Shown piece after piece: positions 23,281 to 32,210 of a DNA stretch of 37,958 nucleotides. The first letter of the stretch is position 1. Every line of letters begins with the position of its first letter. The notes beneath the pieces were generated by a model. The model saw nothing but the letters and a program-made list of their open reading frames with translations, made no database searches and was not told where the DNA came from. Source of the stretch: Oscillospiraceae bacterium (lineage in GTDB: Bacteria; Bacillota; Clostridia; Oscillospirales; Acutalibacteraceae). Position numbers and translations under genes: made by a program. The DNA is taken from NCBI GenBank assembly GCA_029218825.1, contig JAQXSC010000114.1:1-37958 (forward strand). The letters run 5' to 3'.

Positions 23281-24024
23281 ATGGCTAAAAAATTTGATTT
23301 AAAACAGGCGATTCCATACGGTATTGGTGTAATACTTGCATTCTTTTCTTTCATTTTTCAGTTCTTAAACTTTGCAATTATATATTTTGACGGAAAGTTT
23401 ATGCCTCACTTTGGCATAGGATTCCCTATTAATTATTACTACCTGACATATATATTTGAATCAGGGTTTCATCCGGAGTATCTGTGCTTTTTTATTTCAA
23501 GTGTTCTGTATTTCTTTGTTCCTCTGACATTAATGCTTGTAATAGCAGGTAAGTACTTAATTGATAATTTTAAGCCGGAGTACAGCGAAAAATTCAACTA
23601 TCTGTTGGCTTTGCCTTTCGCTTTGTTTTTTGCGGACACATTAATTTCATTCTTTGGAAATGTTATTACTGTGTTACCGCTTTTTGTTACAACATTTATT
23701 CCGTCAATAATTACAAATGCGATTTTGATTTTATTTTTTGACCTTCTGTGTGTAGTAACTCCGGCACTTGTGTTGTTTGCAATTTTAGTTGGATTTAAAA
23801 AGCCAAAGTTCAATTTTATTGTTTTTATATCACCGATTATTGCACTTGTAGTTTTTATTTTATCAAATGTGCTGTCAATCATAGGTAGTGTCCTCGTGGG
23901 AAATAGTATTTCTATTGGCAATACGAAATTATTGGCTCAATTCTTACTCTTTTTATCTATTGCCTGTGTGTATGCAATTCCTGTTCTCAAGGCAATCAAG
24001 GAAAGAAAATCAGTTACCGAATAA
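23281..24024 (+). CDS. Membrane protein of unknown function, second of a tandem pair
   Basis: 247 residues with six or seven predicted helices. It opens with MAKKFDLKQAIPYGIGVILA; the first outer loop carries MPHFGIGFPINYYYL; the C-terminus is VYAIPVLKAIKERKS. AAAGGAGAAAATTT precedes the ATG. No domain is recognised. The plan resembles the upstream gene, and the pair ends at a strong terminator (24044-24077), so they form a two-gene operon. Confidence 0.7.
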   Translation: MAKKFDLKQAIPYGIGVILAFFSFIFQFLNFAIIYFDGKFMPHFGIGFPINYYYLTYIFESGFHPEYLCFFISSVLYFFVPLTLMLVIAGKYLIDNFKPEYSEKFNYLLALPFALFFADTLISFFGNVITVLPLFVTTFIPSIITNAILILFFDLLCVVTPALVLFAILVGFKKPKFNFIVFISPIIALVVFILSNVLSIIGSVLVGNSISIGNTKLLAQFLLFLSIACVYAIPVLKAIKERKSVTE

Positions 24025-24043
24025 CAAATATTTACATAAAAGA

Positions 24044-24077
24044 ACACGACTTGCACATCTTTGCAAGTCGTGTTTTT
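24044..24077 (+). terminator. Intrinsic terminator of the membrane protein pair
   Basis: ACACGACTTGCA (24044-24055) and TGCAAGTCGTGT (24062-24073) form a perfect 12-bp stem with a 6-base loop, then TTTT. It is 20 bases past the stop and may also serve the toxin gene from the other side. Confidence 0.9.
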
Positions 24078-24093
24078 ATGTGATATATAATTT

Positions 24094-24402
24094 TTATTTA
24101 ACCAGCCAACTATAGTCCTGTCTGCAATCAAGAACATAATCAACATACACGTTATTATCCTTTATTTGATACAGCACAAGATACCACTTCTCAACGTACA
24201 TTTTGTGGTACTTATTAGGTACAATATAAGCCTCGTTAAAAAAGGGAAAACGTTGGGGCATCACCTCAAGAGAACGGAAAGCTTCAACAAGCCTGTCTTT
24301 TACTTTTCTTGCAGAGTTCTTATCAATATTGCTCATAAAGGCAATATGTTCCCTTAGCATATCAAACGCCCTTTGAGATACAATAACATTATATTTTCCC
24401 AT
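24094..24402 (-). CDS. RelE/ParE-family toxin
   Basis: 102 residues of the ParE/RelE fold: YNVIVSQRAFDMLREHIAFM (helix pair at the N-terminus), a central RLVEAFRSLEVMPQRFPFF, and a last strand VYVDYVLDCRQDY. The pattern of a long helical hairpin and ending strand with Asp-Cys-Arg fits ParE-type toxins, which target DNA gyrase, or RelE types, which cut mRNA on ribosomes; the target cannot be told here. It follows its antitoxin gene by two bases, so the two are co-translated. The usual length is about 95-105 residues, so the toxin looks complete. Confidence 0.85.
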   Translation of the reverse strand: MGKYNVIVSQRAFDMLREHIAFMSNIDKNSARKVKDRLVEAFRSLEVMPQRFPFFNEAYIVPNKYHKMYVEKWYLVLYQIKDNNVYVDYVLDCRQDYSWLVK

Positions 24403-24404
24403 TA

Positions 24405-24671
24405 CTATACCTCGTCTATAATACGATTGAGTTCATTGTCAAGTTCATCTACAGTTACTCCTGTAACCCCAGCCAGTCTATCCTCCTCAACGGCTAAAAG
24501 TTGCTCTCTCAACTGTAGCATTTTTTCTTTTCTTGTAAAAGCCTCAATATCCATTATTACAAGGTCGCCCTCGCCGTTCTTTGTCAGGTAAACAGGCTCA
24601 CCTGTCTGTTTACAAAGTTTTGATATTTCGTTGTAGTTCTGCCTTATACTTGCGCTTGGTCTTATGTTCAT
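24405..24671 (-). CDS. Phd/YefM-family antitoxin
   Basis: 88 residues. The N-terminal DNA-binding part (about 1-50) reads IRPSASIRQNYNEISKLCKQ then GEPVYLTKNGEGDLVIMDIEAF, the standard Phd/YefM signature. The acidic C-terminal tail (50-88) would wrap and neutralise the toxin encoded two bases downstream. It is the first gene of the module, with a consensus promoter upstream, and probably represses that promoter together with the toxin. GGGTGA precedes the ATG. Confidence 0.9.
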   Translation of the reverse strand: MNIRPSASIRQNYNEISKLCKQTGEPVYLTKNGEGDLVIMDIEAFTRKEKMLQLREQLLAVEEDRLAGVTGVTVDELDNELNRIIDEV

Positions 24672-24702
24672 AAAATCACCCTTGTAGTAATATTATACCT
24701 AT

Positions 24703-24731
24703 ATTATAGTTTTATTATGCTATATTGTCAA
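24703..24731 (-). promoter_or_regulatory. Toxin-antitoxin promoter and possible operator
   Basis: On the minus strand TTGACA (24726-24731), 17 bases, TATAAT (24703-24708): a perfect consensus promoter. TATAG...CTATA arms in the spacer and start region give a dyad suited to autorepression. Confidence 0.8.
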
Positions 24732-24785
24732 GGATAGATACTGAAAAACTAACCGGACAACCCTTTCGAGTTATCCGGCTCTATA

Positions 24786-24985
24786 TTAATTGATAATGGA
24801 TAATTGATAATTGATAATGAATGACGTGTAGAAAAATTCATATATAAATGAACTTCTGTTCCCGACCGAATCTATAGTCCGCCTTTGGCGGATTTTGAAT
24901 ACTGTCGGGCAAAAAAGTATTCTAATTTAGTAAACTTTTCTGCTCGACCACAATTTTCCATTTTCCATTTTCAATTTTCCATTAA
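24786..24985 (+). repeat. Dispersed intergenic element, copy 3 (most complete)
   Basis: The left end is TTAAT, then heptamers TGATAAT, GGATAAT, TGATAAT, TGATAAT. The right end, read as reverse complement, is TTAAT then GGAAAAT, TGAAAAT, GGAAAAT, GGAAAAT. The middle holds GACGTGTAGAAAAATTCATA, TTCCCGACCGAATC and a TCCGCC-TTT-GGCGGA hairpin. It fills the larger part of the 356-base gap between the antitoxin and citrate synthase genes; the rest shows only the antitoxin promoter. Confidence 0.88.
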
Positions 24986-25027
24986 GTAACAACCCTCTTT
25001 ACGCTGGTGAGACAAAACTTATTGGAT

Positions 25028-26395
25028 TTATCTGTCGCTTAATTTTTTGTATTCCTTATGCTCTGCGATTGACATATATGCAGGACGAATAATCTTGTTG
25101 CCGTTGATTAATTCTTCCATTCTGTGTGCGCTCCAGCCGGCAATACGGGCAATAGCAAACAGCGGAGTATAAAGTTCTGTAGGCAGATTAAGCATATGAT
25201 AAATAAATCCGCTGTAGAAATCCACGTTTACGGAAACGCCCTTATACATTTTCTTCTTTTCACCAATCACCTTTGGGGCAAGTTTTTCAACATTCTGATA
25301 TAGTTTATATTCGTCCTCAAGACCCTTTGCCTTGGCAAGTTTGCCCACAGCACCCTTCAAAATCATAGCACGAGGGTCGGAGATTGAATAAACTGCGTGG
25401 CCTACACCGTAGATTAAACCACTGCGGTCAAATGCCTTTTTATCAAGAATGTTTGCAAGGTAGTTAGAAATTTCCTCCTCGTCATTCCAATTCTTAACGT
25501 TGATTTTCAAATCCTCAAACATTCTGCTGACCTGAACATTGGCACCGCCGTGTTTCGGTCCTTTCAGCGAACACAAAGCCGCAGAAATTGCGGAATATGT
25601 GTCTGTGCCTGAGGATGTAACAACGTGGGTTGTAAAGGTGGAGTTATTACCGCCGCCGTGCTCTGCGTGAAGCACCAAAGCCATATCCAGCACCTTTGCC
25701 TCCAAGTCGGTATATTTCTGGTCAGGGCGGAGAAGTTTCAATATAACCTCTGCTGTGGATAGTGTCGGCTCCGGAACGTGAATATACAGGCTCTGATTTC
25801 TAAGGTAATGATTATAAGCCTGATAGCCGTAAACCGCTAATTGAGGGAAAACGGCAATAAGTTGTAAACATTGTCTTAACACGTTTTCAATAGAAATATC
25901 GTTTGGATTTGAATCGTAGCAATACAAAGTCAATACGGAACGTGCAAGAGTGTTCATCATATCGTCTGAGGGAGCTTTCATAACAACGTCACGGACAAAG
26001 TTTGTAGGCAACGCTCTGTATGAGCCTATAATTCCCTTAAAGTCCTCAAGTTCCTGTGCAGTAGGCATTTTGCCAAAGAGCAAAAGATAGGTTGTTTCCT
26101 CAAAACCGAAGCGATTATCTTCAACAAAGCCTGCCACTATATCCTCAACATTGTAGCCACGGTAATACAACTGCCCGTCTATGGGGACAGTCTTTCCGTC
26201 AACTACTTTGTTCTGCAAAATTTCAGAAATATCGGTAAGTCCTGTCAGAACGCCCTTGCCGTCAACGTCACGCAAGCCACGTTTTACGTCGTATTTTGTG
26301 TAAAGGTTTTTGTCAATAACTGCATTCTCTAACAGTTTTTGCGACAGTTTATCAACTTTTTTATTTGTTTCATAATAGGCTAAGTCTCTTGGCAT
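25028..26395 (-). CDS. gltA: Citrate synthase
   Basis: 455 residues, typical of the larger bacterial citrate synthase fold. It carries the catalytic residues in their usual settings: LHAEHGGGNNSTFTTHVV and KGPKHGGAN in the middle, GVGHAVYSISDPRA, and the late Asp in VDFYSGFIYHML. It condenses oxaloacetate and acetyl-CoA to citrate in the cytosol, giving the carbon skeleton for glutamate and so for the arginine pathway encoded nearby. No aconitase or isocitrate dehydrogenase is adjacent. The gene stands alone between two copies of the dispersed element (24786 and 26494). A related 2-methylcitrate synthase cannot be ruled out by sequence alone, but the window has no propionate genes. Confidence 0.92.
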   Translation of the reverse strand: MPRDLAYYETNKKVDKLSQKLLENAVIDKNLYTKYDVKRGLRDVDGKGVLTGLTDISEILQNKVVDGKTVPIDGQLYYRGYNVEDIVAGFVEDNRFGFEETTYLLLFGKMPTAQELEDFKGIIGSYRALPTNFVRDVVMKAPSDDMMNTLARSVLTLYCYDSNPNDISIENVLRQCLQLIAVFPQLAVYGYQAYNHYLRNQSLYIHVPEPTLSTAEVILKLLRPDQKYTDLEAKVLDMALVLHAEHGGGNNSTFTTHVVTSSGTDTYSAISAALCSLKGPKHGGANVQVSRMFEDLKINVKNWNDEEEISNYLANILDKKAFDRSGLIYGVGHAVYSISDPRAMILKGAVGKLAKAKGLEDEYKLYQNVEKLAPKVIGEKKKMYKGVSVNVDFYSGFIYHMLNLPTELYTPLFAIARIAGWSAHRMEELINGNKIIRPAYMSIAEHKEYKKLSDR

Positions 26396-26493
26396 AGTCT
26401 ATTCTCCCATCTATATATTCTTGCAAACAGGTTTTATATAACACATTTCCTATTGCTATAGTTATTTCTAAAGGTTCTATGATAAATGTTTAT

Positions 26494-26703
26494 TTAATTG
26501 ATAATTGATAATGGATAATTGATAATGATGGACGTGTAGAAAAAATCATATATAAATAAACTTATGTTCCCGACCGACTTTATAGTCCGCCAAAGGCGGA
26601 TTTTGGATACAGACGGGAATAAAAGTATTCTAATTTAGTAAACTTTTCTTCTCTACCACAATTTTCCATTTTCAATTTGAAAAGGTTTTCAATTTTCAAT
26701 TAA
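26494..26703 (+). repeat. Dispersed intergenic element, copy 4
   Basis: Same order as copy 3: TTAAT plus four GATAAT-type heptamers, GACGTGTAGAAAAA, GTTCCCGACCGAC, a TCCGCC-AAA-GGCGGA hairpin, AGTATTCTAATTTAGTAAAC, and a right end of CCATTTTCAATT units broken by GAAAAGGTTTTC. In the 454-base gap between the citrate synthase and amylase genes only this element and the amylase terminator are seen. Confidence 0.88.
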
Positions 26704-26744
26704 AAAGCAACCACTATTGACATATAATCAATATTTATCAACAA

Positions 26745-26769
26745 AGGGGATGGCAGCACACCATCCCCT
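26745..26769 (-). terminator. Terminator of the amylase gene
   Basis: AGGGGATGG (26745-26753) and CCATCCCCT (26761-26769) form a 9-bp GC-rich stem. On the minus strand an A-rich run precedes it and TTTGTTG follows, about 80 bases past the amylase stop. Confidence 0.75.
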
Positions 26770-26849
26770 CTTTAATATTTTTTTAAATAATGTGCCATAA
26801 ATCAGTATGTTTCATTCATTATAACACATTTTCAGATTTTTTGCAAATC

Positions 26850-29087
26850 TTACTTTAAGTAAGCACCTGTCTGGCCAATCTGACCGCTGATTCCTGTGAA
26901 TCCTGTGCCACAAGCAACATAGCAACGCATATTACCTGCTGAAAGGTTACCTACGGAAAGTGTACCGTTAGTAACGTTCTGAACGTCACCTGTTACAGCG
27001 TCGATGTATTTACCGTTTGGAATATTCTTGAATGTAGCAGCACCGCTTAATGCTACGCAAGCAAGAGAATCTATACCTTCTTCTGCGTTTGTGTATCTTC
27101 TTACATAAGCCATATTACCGCTTACGTAGTTGCTGTCGCATGTGTACTGGCCTTTCTGCAGAGCAGGAACAGCCTGACGGATAAGGTTCAGCTGTCTTAG
27201 GTGAACTGACAGAGGTGCGTTCAGAGTTTCTGCAACCGTACCGCTTGCGGTATATTTACCGAAGTCTGTAGCATTAACACTACCCTCCATATAGTCACCG
27301 AAGTATGCACGGCCTGTTTTTGATAGAGGAGCGTTAGGACCTACGTCAATAACATTACCCTTTGCGAACTCAACCTCTGTACCATAGTAGATACAAGGAA
27401 CGCCACGGAATGTAAACAGCAGGTTCATATTTTCTGCCCAAGCCTGTGGTCCGCAACTGTAACGTGTTTTCTCCATATTATCAGGGCCGTAGTCGTGAGA
27501 GTCAACGTATGTTACAACGTATGTTGCGTCATTGTATAGGTCATCCTCACCCTTTGCTGCATTAAATGCGCTGCTGGCATCCTTAAACGCCCAGTGCATT
27601 GGGAAGTCGATTACGGAAGTGCCGTTTGCCTTGCTGTGGTCAGGAGTGTGGTATGTAATACCGTCTAAGTAAGCATTGGTACTCTTCTGGTTAAAGTTTC
27701 TGTTGCTATATGCATCGTAGTGACCTGTAGAAGTTGACAGGTTAGTGCTCCAACTGTCAGTCCAACTGCTTGCAGAAGCATATGGGCTGTCTAACTCTTT
27801 CCAAGTGTAGAAGAAGCAGGAGTCGGAAGAACCGCCCTCGTTGTAAGCGCCGTGGTATCTTGCACAAACCTCACCGAAAATCCAGAAGTTTTCAATATCT
27901 GTAAATTTTGGGAAGTATGCCTGGTTCAGTGTCCAACGGTTAATATGCTTTTCTGTATCAAGACGGAAGTAGTCAACACCCATATCTGCATATTCTCTGA
28001 ATGTGTCTGTCAAATACTTAGCGACAACTGGATTTTCTGTGTTAATATCAACGCAGTCACCTGCCATCTGGGCTGTCTGCTCTGTTGACTGACCCCAACC
28101 AAGACTCTTTTCGTGGTGGTAGAAGTGCTCTGTATCCATATTGTCTTCTTTCATACAGTTAAGACGTGCAGGATATTGCTCTCTGCTTGGATCCATACTT
28201 TCATAGTTAGGATAGTTTTTCTTTAGTACGCCGTCCTCAAGAAGTTTTAGGCTTTCAGCAGTTTCAAGATTGTTGTAATCCTTTTCAAACATTGGTGCTA
28301 AATATTTTTCACCGAAGTTACTTGTATGGTTCCAAACAACGTCCTGAACAATTTTCAGACCCTTTTCGTGAGCAGCATCAATTACTTCCTGGAAGGTAAC
28401 TCCGTCACTTTCATAACGTGGGTCAACCTTTGCAAAGTCGAAAGCGTGGTAGCCGTGATAGTCATAACCTGACGCATTCTCAACAACAGGGGTAATCCAA
28501 ACTGCTGTAAAGCCAAGAGCCTTGATATAGTCAAGTTTTTCTATAAGTCCCTTAAAGTCGCCTCGCCATGCAGGGTCGGAGTCAGGGTTGTTTGCCTGTC
28601 CATCATCCCAACAGTGTACGTTGTTGCCTGTGTCGCCGTCATAGAAACGTGTAGTAATAATAAAGTAGATACTGTTTTCACGGAAATCTACACGATCGGC
28701 AGAATCAAGTTCACCGGGGTTTGATTTATACCATCTCTTACCCTTGTACCAGTATTCGCCGGTAGCGTTACGTGTAAGTTCCGGTGTCTGTTCGCCGTTG
28801 ACTACGAAAAGCATATTGATTTTAGTAACATTATTAAATGTGTACTTATACCAATTATTGCCCTCGGAAGTCATAGCAGGACCGGGGTAACTTGTTTCGA
28901 TATTCTGCGGCAGACTGTTCCAATAGTAAACTGTCGGAACACCCTTGTCACTGTAGAAATGAACAGTAATTCCTGACGCTCCTGTCTTTTCCTGTGCAGT
29001 AACAGCCGCATTTGTTGTTACAACTGCAACGCTTGCGAGCATCAAAACAGCAAGAACAACTGCTACCAACATCTTTATTTTCTTCAT
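26850..29087 (-). CDS. Secreted alpha-amylase (GH13) with N-terminal starch-binding-like module
   Basis: 745 residues. A signal peptide (about 1-28, MLVAVVLAVLMLASVAVVTT) precedes a beta module at 38-122 (ITVHFYSDKGVPTVYYW, WYKYTF) like CBM26-type starch-binding domains. The GH13 barrel runs from about 138 with region I DVVWNH (249-254), region II VDYFRLDTEKH (371-381, nucleophile D377), acid E406 in WIFGEV, and region IV YVDSHD (527-532, D532). A beta domain closes the protein from about 650. It hydrolyses alpha-1,4 bonds of starch outside the cell. No dockerin, LPXTG or S-layer module is seen, so it should be freely secreted. AGGAGG precedes the ATG. Own terminator downstream, so monocistronic. 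Confidence 0.94.
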   Translation of the reverse strand: MKKIKMLVAVVLAVLMLASVAVVTTNAAVTAQEKTGASGITVHFYSDKGVPTVYYWNSLPQNIETSYPGPAMTSEGNNWYKYTFNNVTKINMLFVVNGEQTPELTRNATGEYWYKGKRWYKSNPGELDSADRVDFRENSIYFIITTRFYDGDTGNNVHCWDDGQANNPDSDPAWRGDFKGLIEKLDYIKALGFTAVWITPVVENASGYDYHGYHAFDFAKVDPRYESDGVTFQEVIDAAHEKGLKIVQDVVWNHTSNFGEKYLAPMFEKDYNNLETAESLKLLEDGVLKKNYPNYESMDPSREQYPARLNCMKEDNMDTEHFYHHEKSLGWGQSTEQTAQMAGDCVDINTENPVVAKYLTDTFREYADMGVDYFRLDTEKHINRWTLNQAYFPKFTDIENFWIFGEVCARYHGAYNEGGSSDSCFFYTWKELDSPYASASSWTDSWSTNLSTSTGHYDAYSNRNFNQKSTNAYLDGITYHTPDHSKANGTSVIDFPMHWAFKDASSAFNAAKGEDDLYNDATYVVTYVDSHDYGPDNMEKTRYSCGPQAWAENMNLLFTFRGVPCIYYGTEVEFAKGNVIDVGPNAPLSKTGRAYFGDYMEGSVNATDFGKYTASGTVAETLNAPLSVHLRQLNLIRQAVPALQKGQYTCDSNYVSGNMAYVRRYTNAEEGIDSLACVALSGAATFKNIPNGKYIDAVTGDVQNVTNGTLSVGNLSAGNMRCYVACGTGFTGISGQIGQTGAYLK

Positions 29088-29218
29088 TTCAAAACCTCCT
29101 GTATATAGTTATACATATTCATATGTATTATAAAATAAAATGCCTGTTTTATTTTTCTAATACAGAATTATTCTTTTGGTTAATAATACAATTTATTGCC
29201 AAGATTTTTGTATAAAAA

Positions 29219-29245
29219 TACGGAACAGAGTAAATCTGTTCCGTA
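29219..29245 (-). terminator. Terminator of the arginine operon / HAD gene
   Basis: TACGGAACAGA (29219-29229) and TCTGTTCCGTA (29235-29245) form a perfect 11-bp stem with a 5-base loop; on the minus strand TTTTTAT follows. It lies 23 bases after the HAD gene stop and ends the long operon. Confidence 0.88.
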
Positions 29246-29267
29246 AAAAAGCAAAAATTAACAATTA

Positions 29268-30083
29268 TTAAATTTCCGACAATATGAATTTTTCAATAAC
29301 CTCCGCAAGTCCGTCATTATCGCAGTCGTTCTCTGTTACGTAGTCTGCAACTGCTTTCAGCTCAGCCTCTGCGTTATTCATCGCAACACCTAAACCTGCC
29401 ATCTGCACCATTGAAATATCGTTGAAACTGTCACCGCAGGCGATAGTATCGCTTATATCAATTCCCATATAATCGCAGATAGATTTCAGCCCCAAGCCCT
29501 TGCTTGTGCCTTTTGGCATAACCTCGAGAAACCAAGGAGCAGAAAGATAAATATCAACATCGGCGGAAAACTTTTTAAGCAACACCTGTTCAAGTTCTTT
29601 TAACTCCTTAGGCTCACCGGCAATAAGGAACTTATGAATCGGAAAATCCACAAATTCTGCAATATCGTCAACAAGATTAAGGGGCAAACCGATTACCTTT
29701 GACTCAATTTCGGTATAATCATTTACCTTTCTGTCTGCGTAAATGATACTTCCCTTATGCACCATTGTAGTTACGTTATAGGGTTTAAGTTCATCATAAA
29801 CAGGCTTGATGTGCTTGCTGTCAAGATAGGTTTTGCCGATAATCTCCTCTTTTGAATTGAGAATTGCGCCGCCGTTAAATCCCATATAAAAGCCGTCGTT
29901 TTCAAGGACGTTTAACTCCAAAGCATAGGGTCTTACCCCGTAGGGCAATCTGCCTGATGCAACTGCGAATTTTACTCCCTTTTCCTGTGCTTTCAAAATA
30001 GCCTGTCGTGTTTTCGGCGTAATCTCCTTATTGCGGTTAAGAAGTGTATCGTCAATATCTACTGCCATTAATTTATACTTCAT
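29268..30083 (-). CDS. Cof-type HAD-IIB phosphatase
   Basis: 271 residues from the ATG at 30083, chosen over an upstream TTG (30095) because GGATGG sits just before it. HAD motifs are clear: AVDIDDTLLN (nucleophile Asp), ASGR, a conserved Lys region KGTSKGLGLK, and GDSFNDISMVQMAG. The large C2 cap between motifs marks the Cof/YbiV branch, which dephosphorylates sugar phosphates, phospho-cofactors or other small molecules; the substrate is not predictable. It is the last gene of the arginine operon, 17 bases after argF, but a role in arginine synthesis is not known. Confidence 0.9.
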   Translation of the reverse strand: MKYKLMAVDIDDTLLNRNKEITPKTRQAILKAQEKGVKFAVASGRLPYGVRPYALELNVLENDGFYMGFNGGAILNSKEEIIGKTYLDSKHIKPVYDELKPYNVTTMVHKGSIIYADRKVNDYTEIESKVIGLPLNLVDDIAEFVDFPIHKFLIAGEPKELKELEQVLLKKFSADVDIYLSAPWFLEVMPKGTSKGLGLKSICDYMGIDISDTIACGDSFNDISMVQMAGLGVAMNNAEAELKAVADYVTENDCDNDGLAEVIEKFILSEI

Positions 30084-30100
30084 ACTACCATCCAAAATTA

Positions 30101-31030
30101 TTAATCTTTTTGATTTTCGTCAGCCATACATTTTACAAGGACAGCCTTTTGTGCGTGAAGTCTGTTTTCTGCTTCCTCGAAAATCTCATCTGCGTGAGCC
30201 TCTAAAACTTCTGCTGTGATTTCCTCGCCTCTGTGAGCAGGCAGACAATGAAGTACCATACAGCCCTCGTTGGTTTTTGACATAAGTTCTGCGTTTACCT
30301 GGAAATCCTTAAACACTTTCTCACGGATTTTCTTTTCTTCCTCCTGACCCATAGACGCCCAAACGTCAGTATAAACAACGTCTGCGTTCTTTGCTGCGTC
30401 AAGTGGGTTTCTGCAAAGTTCAAACTTGCCGTCAGCGCCGTATTTTTCGGCAAATTCAAGAATGTGCTGCGGTGGTTCGTAACCCTCAGGACAGGCAACG
30501 GAAATGCTCATACCTGTAGATAATGCGCCTACGATTAAGGAGTTCATCATATTGTTACCGTCACCGATAAAGCACATTTTCAGACCCTCTAATTTACCCT
30601 TGAACTCACGGATTGTCATTAAATCAGCAAGTACCTGACAGGGGTGGCAATAATCAGTTAAGCCGTTGATAATCGGAATTGAGCCGTACTCTGCAAGAGC
30701 CTCAACCTCGCTCTGTTCAAAAGTACGAATCATAATGCCGTCCAAAAATCTTGAAAGCACACGTGCAGTATCCTCAACAGGCTCACCTCTGCCGATTTGT
30801 AAATCGTTTGATGACAAGAACAGCGGATAGCCGCCAAGTTGTGTCATACCAACCTCAAAGGATACACGAGTACGAGTTGAACTTTTTTCAAAAATCATAC
30901 CTAATGTTTTGCCCTTTAGGATTTTATGCTCAATGCCGTGCTTTTGCTCATACTTTAACTGGTCAGCCAAGTTAAGTGTGTTAATAATTTCTTCTGTTGT
31001 CCAGTCCTCAAGTTTTAATAAATGTTTCAT
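30101..31030 (-). CDS. argF: Ornithine carbamoyltransferase
   Basis: 309 residues from ATG 31030, which follows GGAGGAG in the end of argD; the longer frame to 31057 lies inside argD. It joins carbamoyl phosphate and ornithine to give citrulline. Signature motifs: SSTRTRVSFEVGMTQLGG (carbamoyl phosphate site), HPCQVLADLMT, and HCLPAHRG near the end, which marks ornithine rather than aspartate transcarbamoylases. Only one base separates it from the argD stop, so translation is coupled. Anabolic use is implied by its place among the arg biosynthesis genes. Confidence 0.96.
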   Translation of the reverse strand: MKHLLKLEDWTTEEIINTLNLADQLKYEQKHGIEHKILKGKTLGMIFEKSSTRTRVSFEVGMTQLGGYPLFLSSNDLQIGRGEPVEDTARVLSRFLDGIMIRTFEQSEVEALAEYGSIPIINGLTDYCHPCQVLADLMTIREFKGKLEGLKMCFIGDGNNMMNSLIVGALSTGMSISVACPEGYEPPQHILEFAEKYGADGKFELCRNPLDAAKNADVVYTDVWASMGQEEEKKIREKVFKDFQVNAELMSKTNEGCMVLHCLPAHRGEEITAEVLEAHADEIFEEAENRLHAQKAVLVKCMADENQKD

Positions 31031-31031
31031 T

Positions 31032-32201
31032 CTATATCTCCTCCAATGTTTTTTCAAGAATTTCTACCGCTTTATCAATTTCCTCGTAACTGATGTTAAG
31101 AGGCGGTAACATACGCAACAATGATTTTGCAGTAATCATAAGCAGTCCGTTTTCAACGCACTTTGAGGCTATGTGGTGAGCATCTCCCTTTTCAAGTTCA
31201 ATGCCTACCATTAAGCCTAAGTTTCTTACGGATTTTACACCCTCAAGTTTTAGTAATTTTTCTTTTAGATATTCGCCTTTTTTTACTACTTCACTTAAAA
31301 AATCATCATTTGCTACAACGGATAATATATAATTTGCACCTGCACACACTACAGGATTTCCTCCAAAGGTTGTACCGTGAGTTGAAGGCTGCATAACATT
31401 TTCAAGTTTTTCTGTACAAAGGCAGGCGCCGATTGGAAGTCCGCCCCCAAGACCTTTGGCAACTGTGATAACGTCAGGAACAATGTCAAAGTTTTCATAA
31501 CAGAAAAGTTTACCTGTTCTGCCGATACCTGTCTGCACCTCGTCAACAATAAGTACAATATCATTTTCGTCACAAAGGGTGCGTATTTCCTTAACAAAGT
31601 CTTTGTCAAGAATATTTACTCCGCCCTCTCCCTGAACGCACTCCATTAAAACTGCGCAGGTTTTATCACTTATCTTGCTTTTTATATCTTCAATATTTTC
31701 AGCATCTGCATAGACAAAACCCTCTGTAAAAGGGAAAAAGTAATTGTGGAAAACATCCTGTCCTGTTGCTGATAAAGTTGTTACAGTTCTGCCGTGGAAA
31801 GAGTTGTTGAGAGTTATAATCTCGTTTCTGCCCTCACCGTATTTGTCAAAACTGTATTTACGTGCAAGTTTAATTGCACATTCGTTAGCCTCTGCACCGC
31901 TGTTGCCGAAACAAACCTTTGAAAAAGGTGTAAGACTGCAAAGAGTTTGGGCGAGTTTTGAAGTTTGAGGGCTGTAAAAATAGTTGCTCATATGCTGGAT
32001 TGTGTTCAACTGTTCAGAAACTGCCTTTACCCAGCCATCATCACAATAGCCTAAAGCATTAACTCCGATACCGGAACTGACGTCAAGGTATTTTTTGCCC
32101 TGTTCATCATAGGCGTAACAGCCTTTGCCCTCTTTCAATGCAACATCATACCTGCCGTATGTGTGCATTATATAATTACTGTCAAGATTTTTTGTATCCA
32201 T
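31032..32201 (-). CDS. argD: Acetylornithine aminotransferase
   Basis: 389 residues, a class III PLP-dependent aminotransferase. SSGIGVNALGYC is at the N-terminus, CFGNSGAEANECAIKLAR binds the cofactor phosphate, DEVQTGIGRTGK carries the PLP-binding Asp, and VAKGLGGGLPIGAC holds the Schiff-base Lys. It converts N-acetylglutamate semialdehyde to N-acetylornithine with glutamate as donor. The neighbour order (argB, GNAT, argD, argF) supports argD over other members of the class. Confidence 0.95.
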   Translation of the reverse strand: MDTKNLDSNYIMHTYGRYDVALKEGKGCYAYDEQGKKYLDVSSGIGVNALGYCDDGWVKAVSEQLNTIQHMSNYFYSPQTSKLAQTLCSLTPFSKVCFGNSGAEANECAIKLARKYSFDKYGEGRNEIITLNNSFHGRTVTTLSATGQDVFHNYFFPFTEGFVYADAENIEDIKSKISDKTCAVLMECVQGEGGVNILDKDFVKEIRTLCDENDIVLIVDEVQTGIGRTGKLFCYENFDIVPDVITVAKGLGGGLPIGACLCTEKLENVMQPSTHGTTFGGNPVVCAGANYILSVVANDDFLSEVVKKGEYLKEKLLKLEGVKSVRNLGLMVGIELEKGDAHHIASKCVENGLLMITAKSLLRMLPPLNISYEEIDKAVEILEKTLEEI

Positions 32202-32210
32202 AAAATTTCC

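Noticed and set aside
26494-26703. Reading the dispersed element as an insertion sequence with a transposase
   Set aside because: None of the four copies is long enough to encode one, and no transposase motif is seen in any frame.
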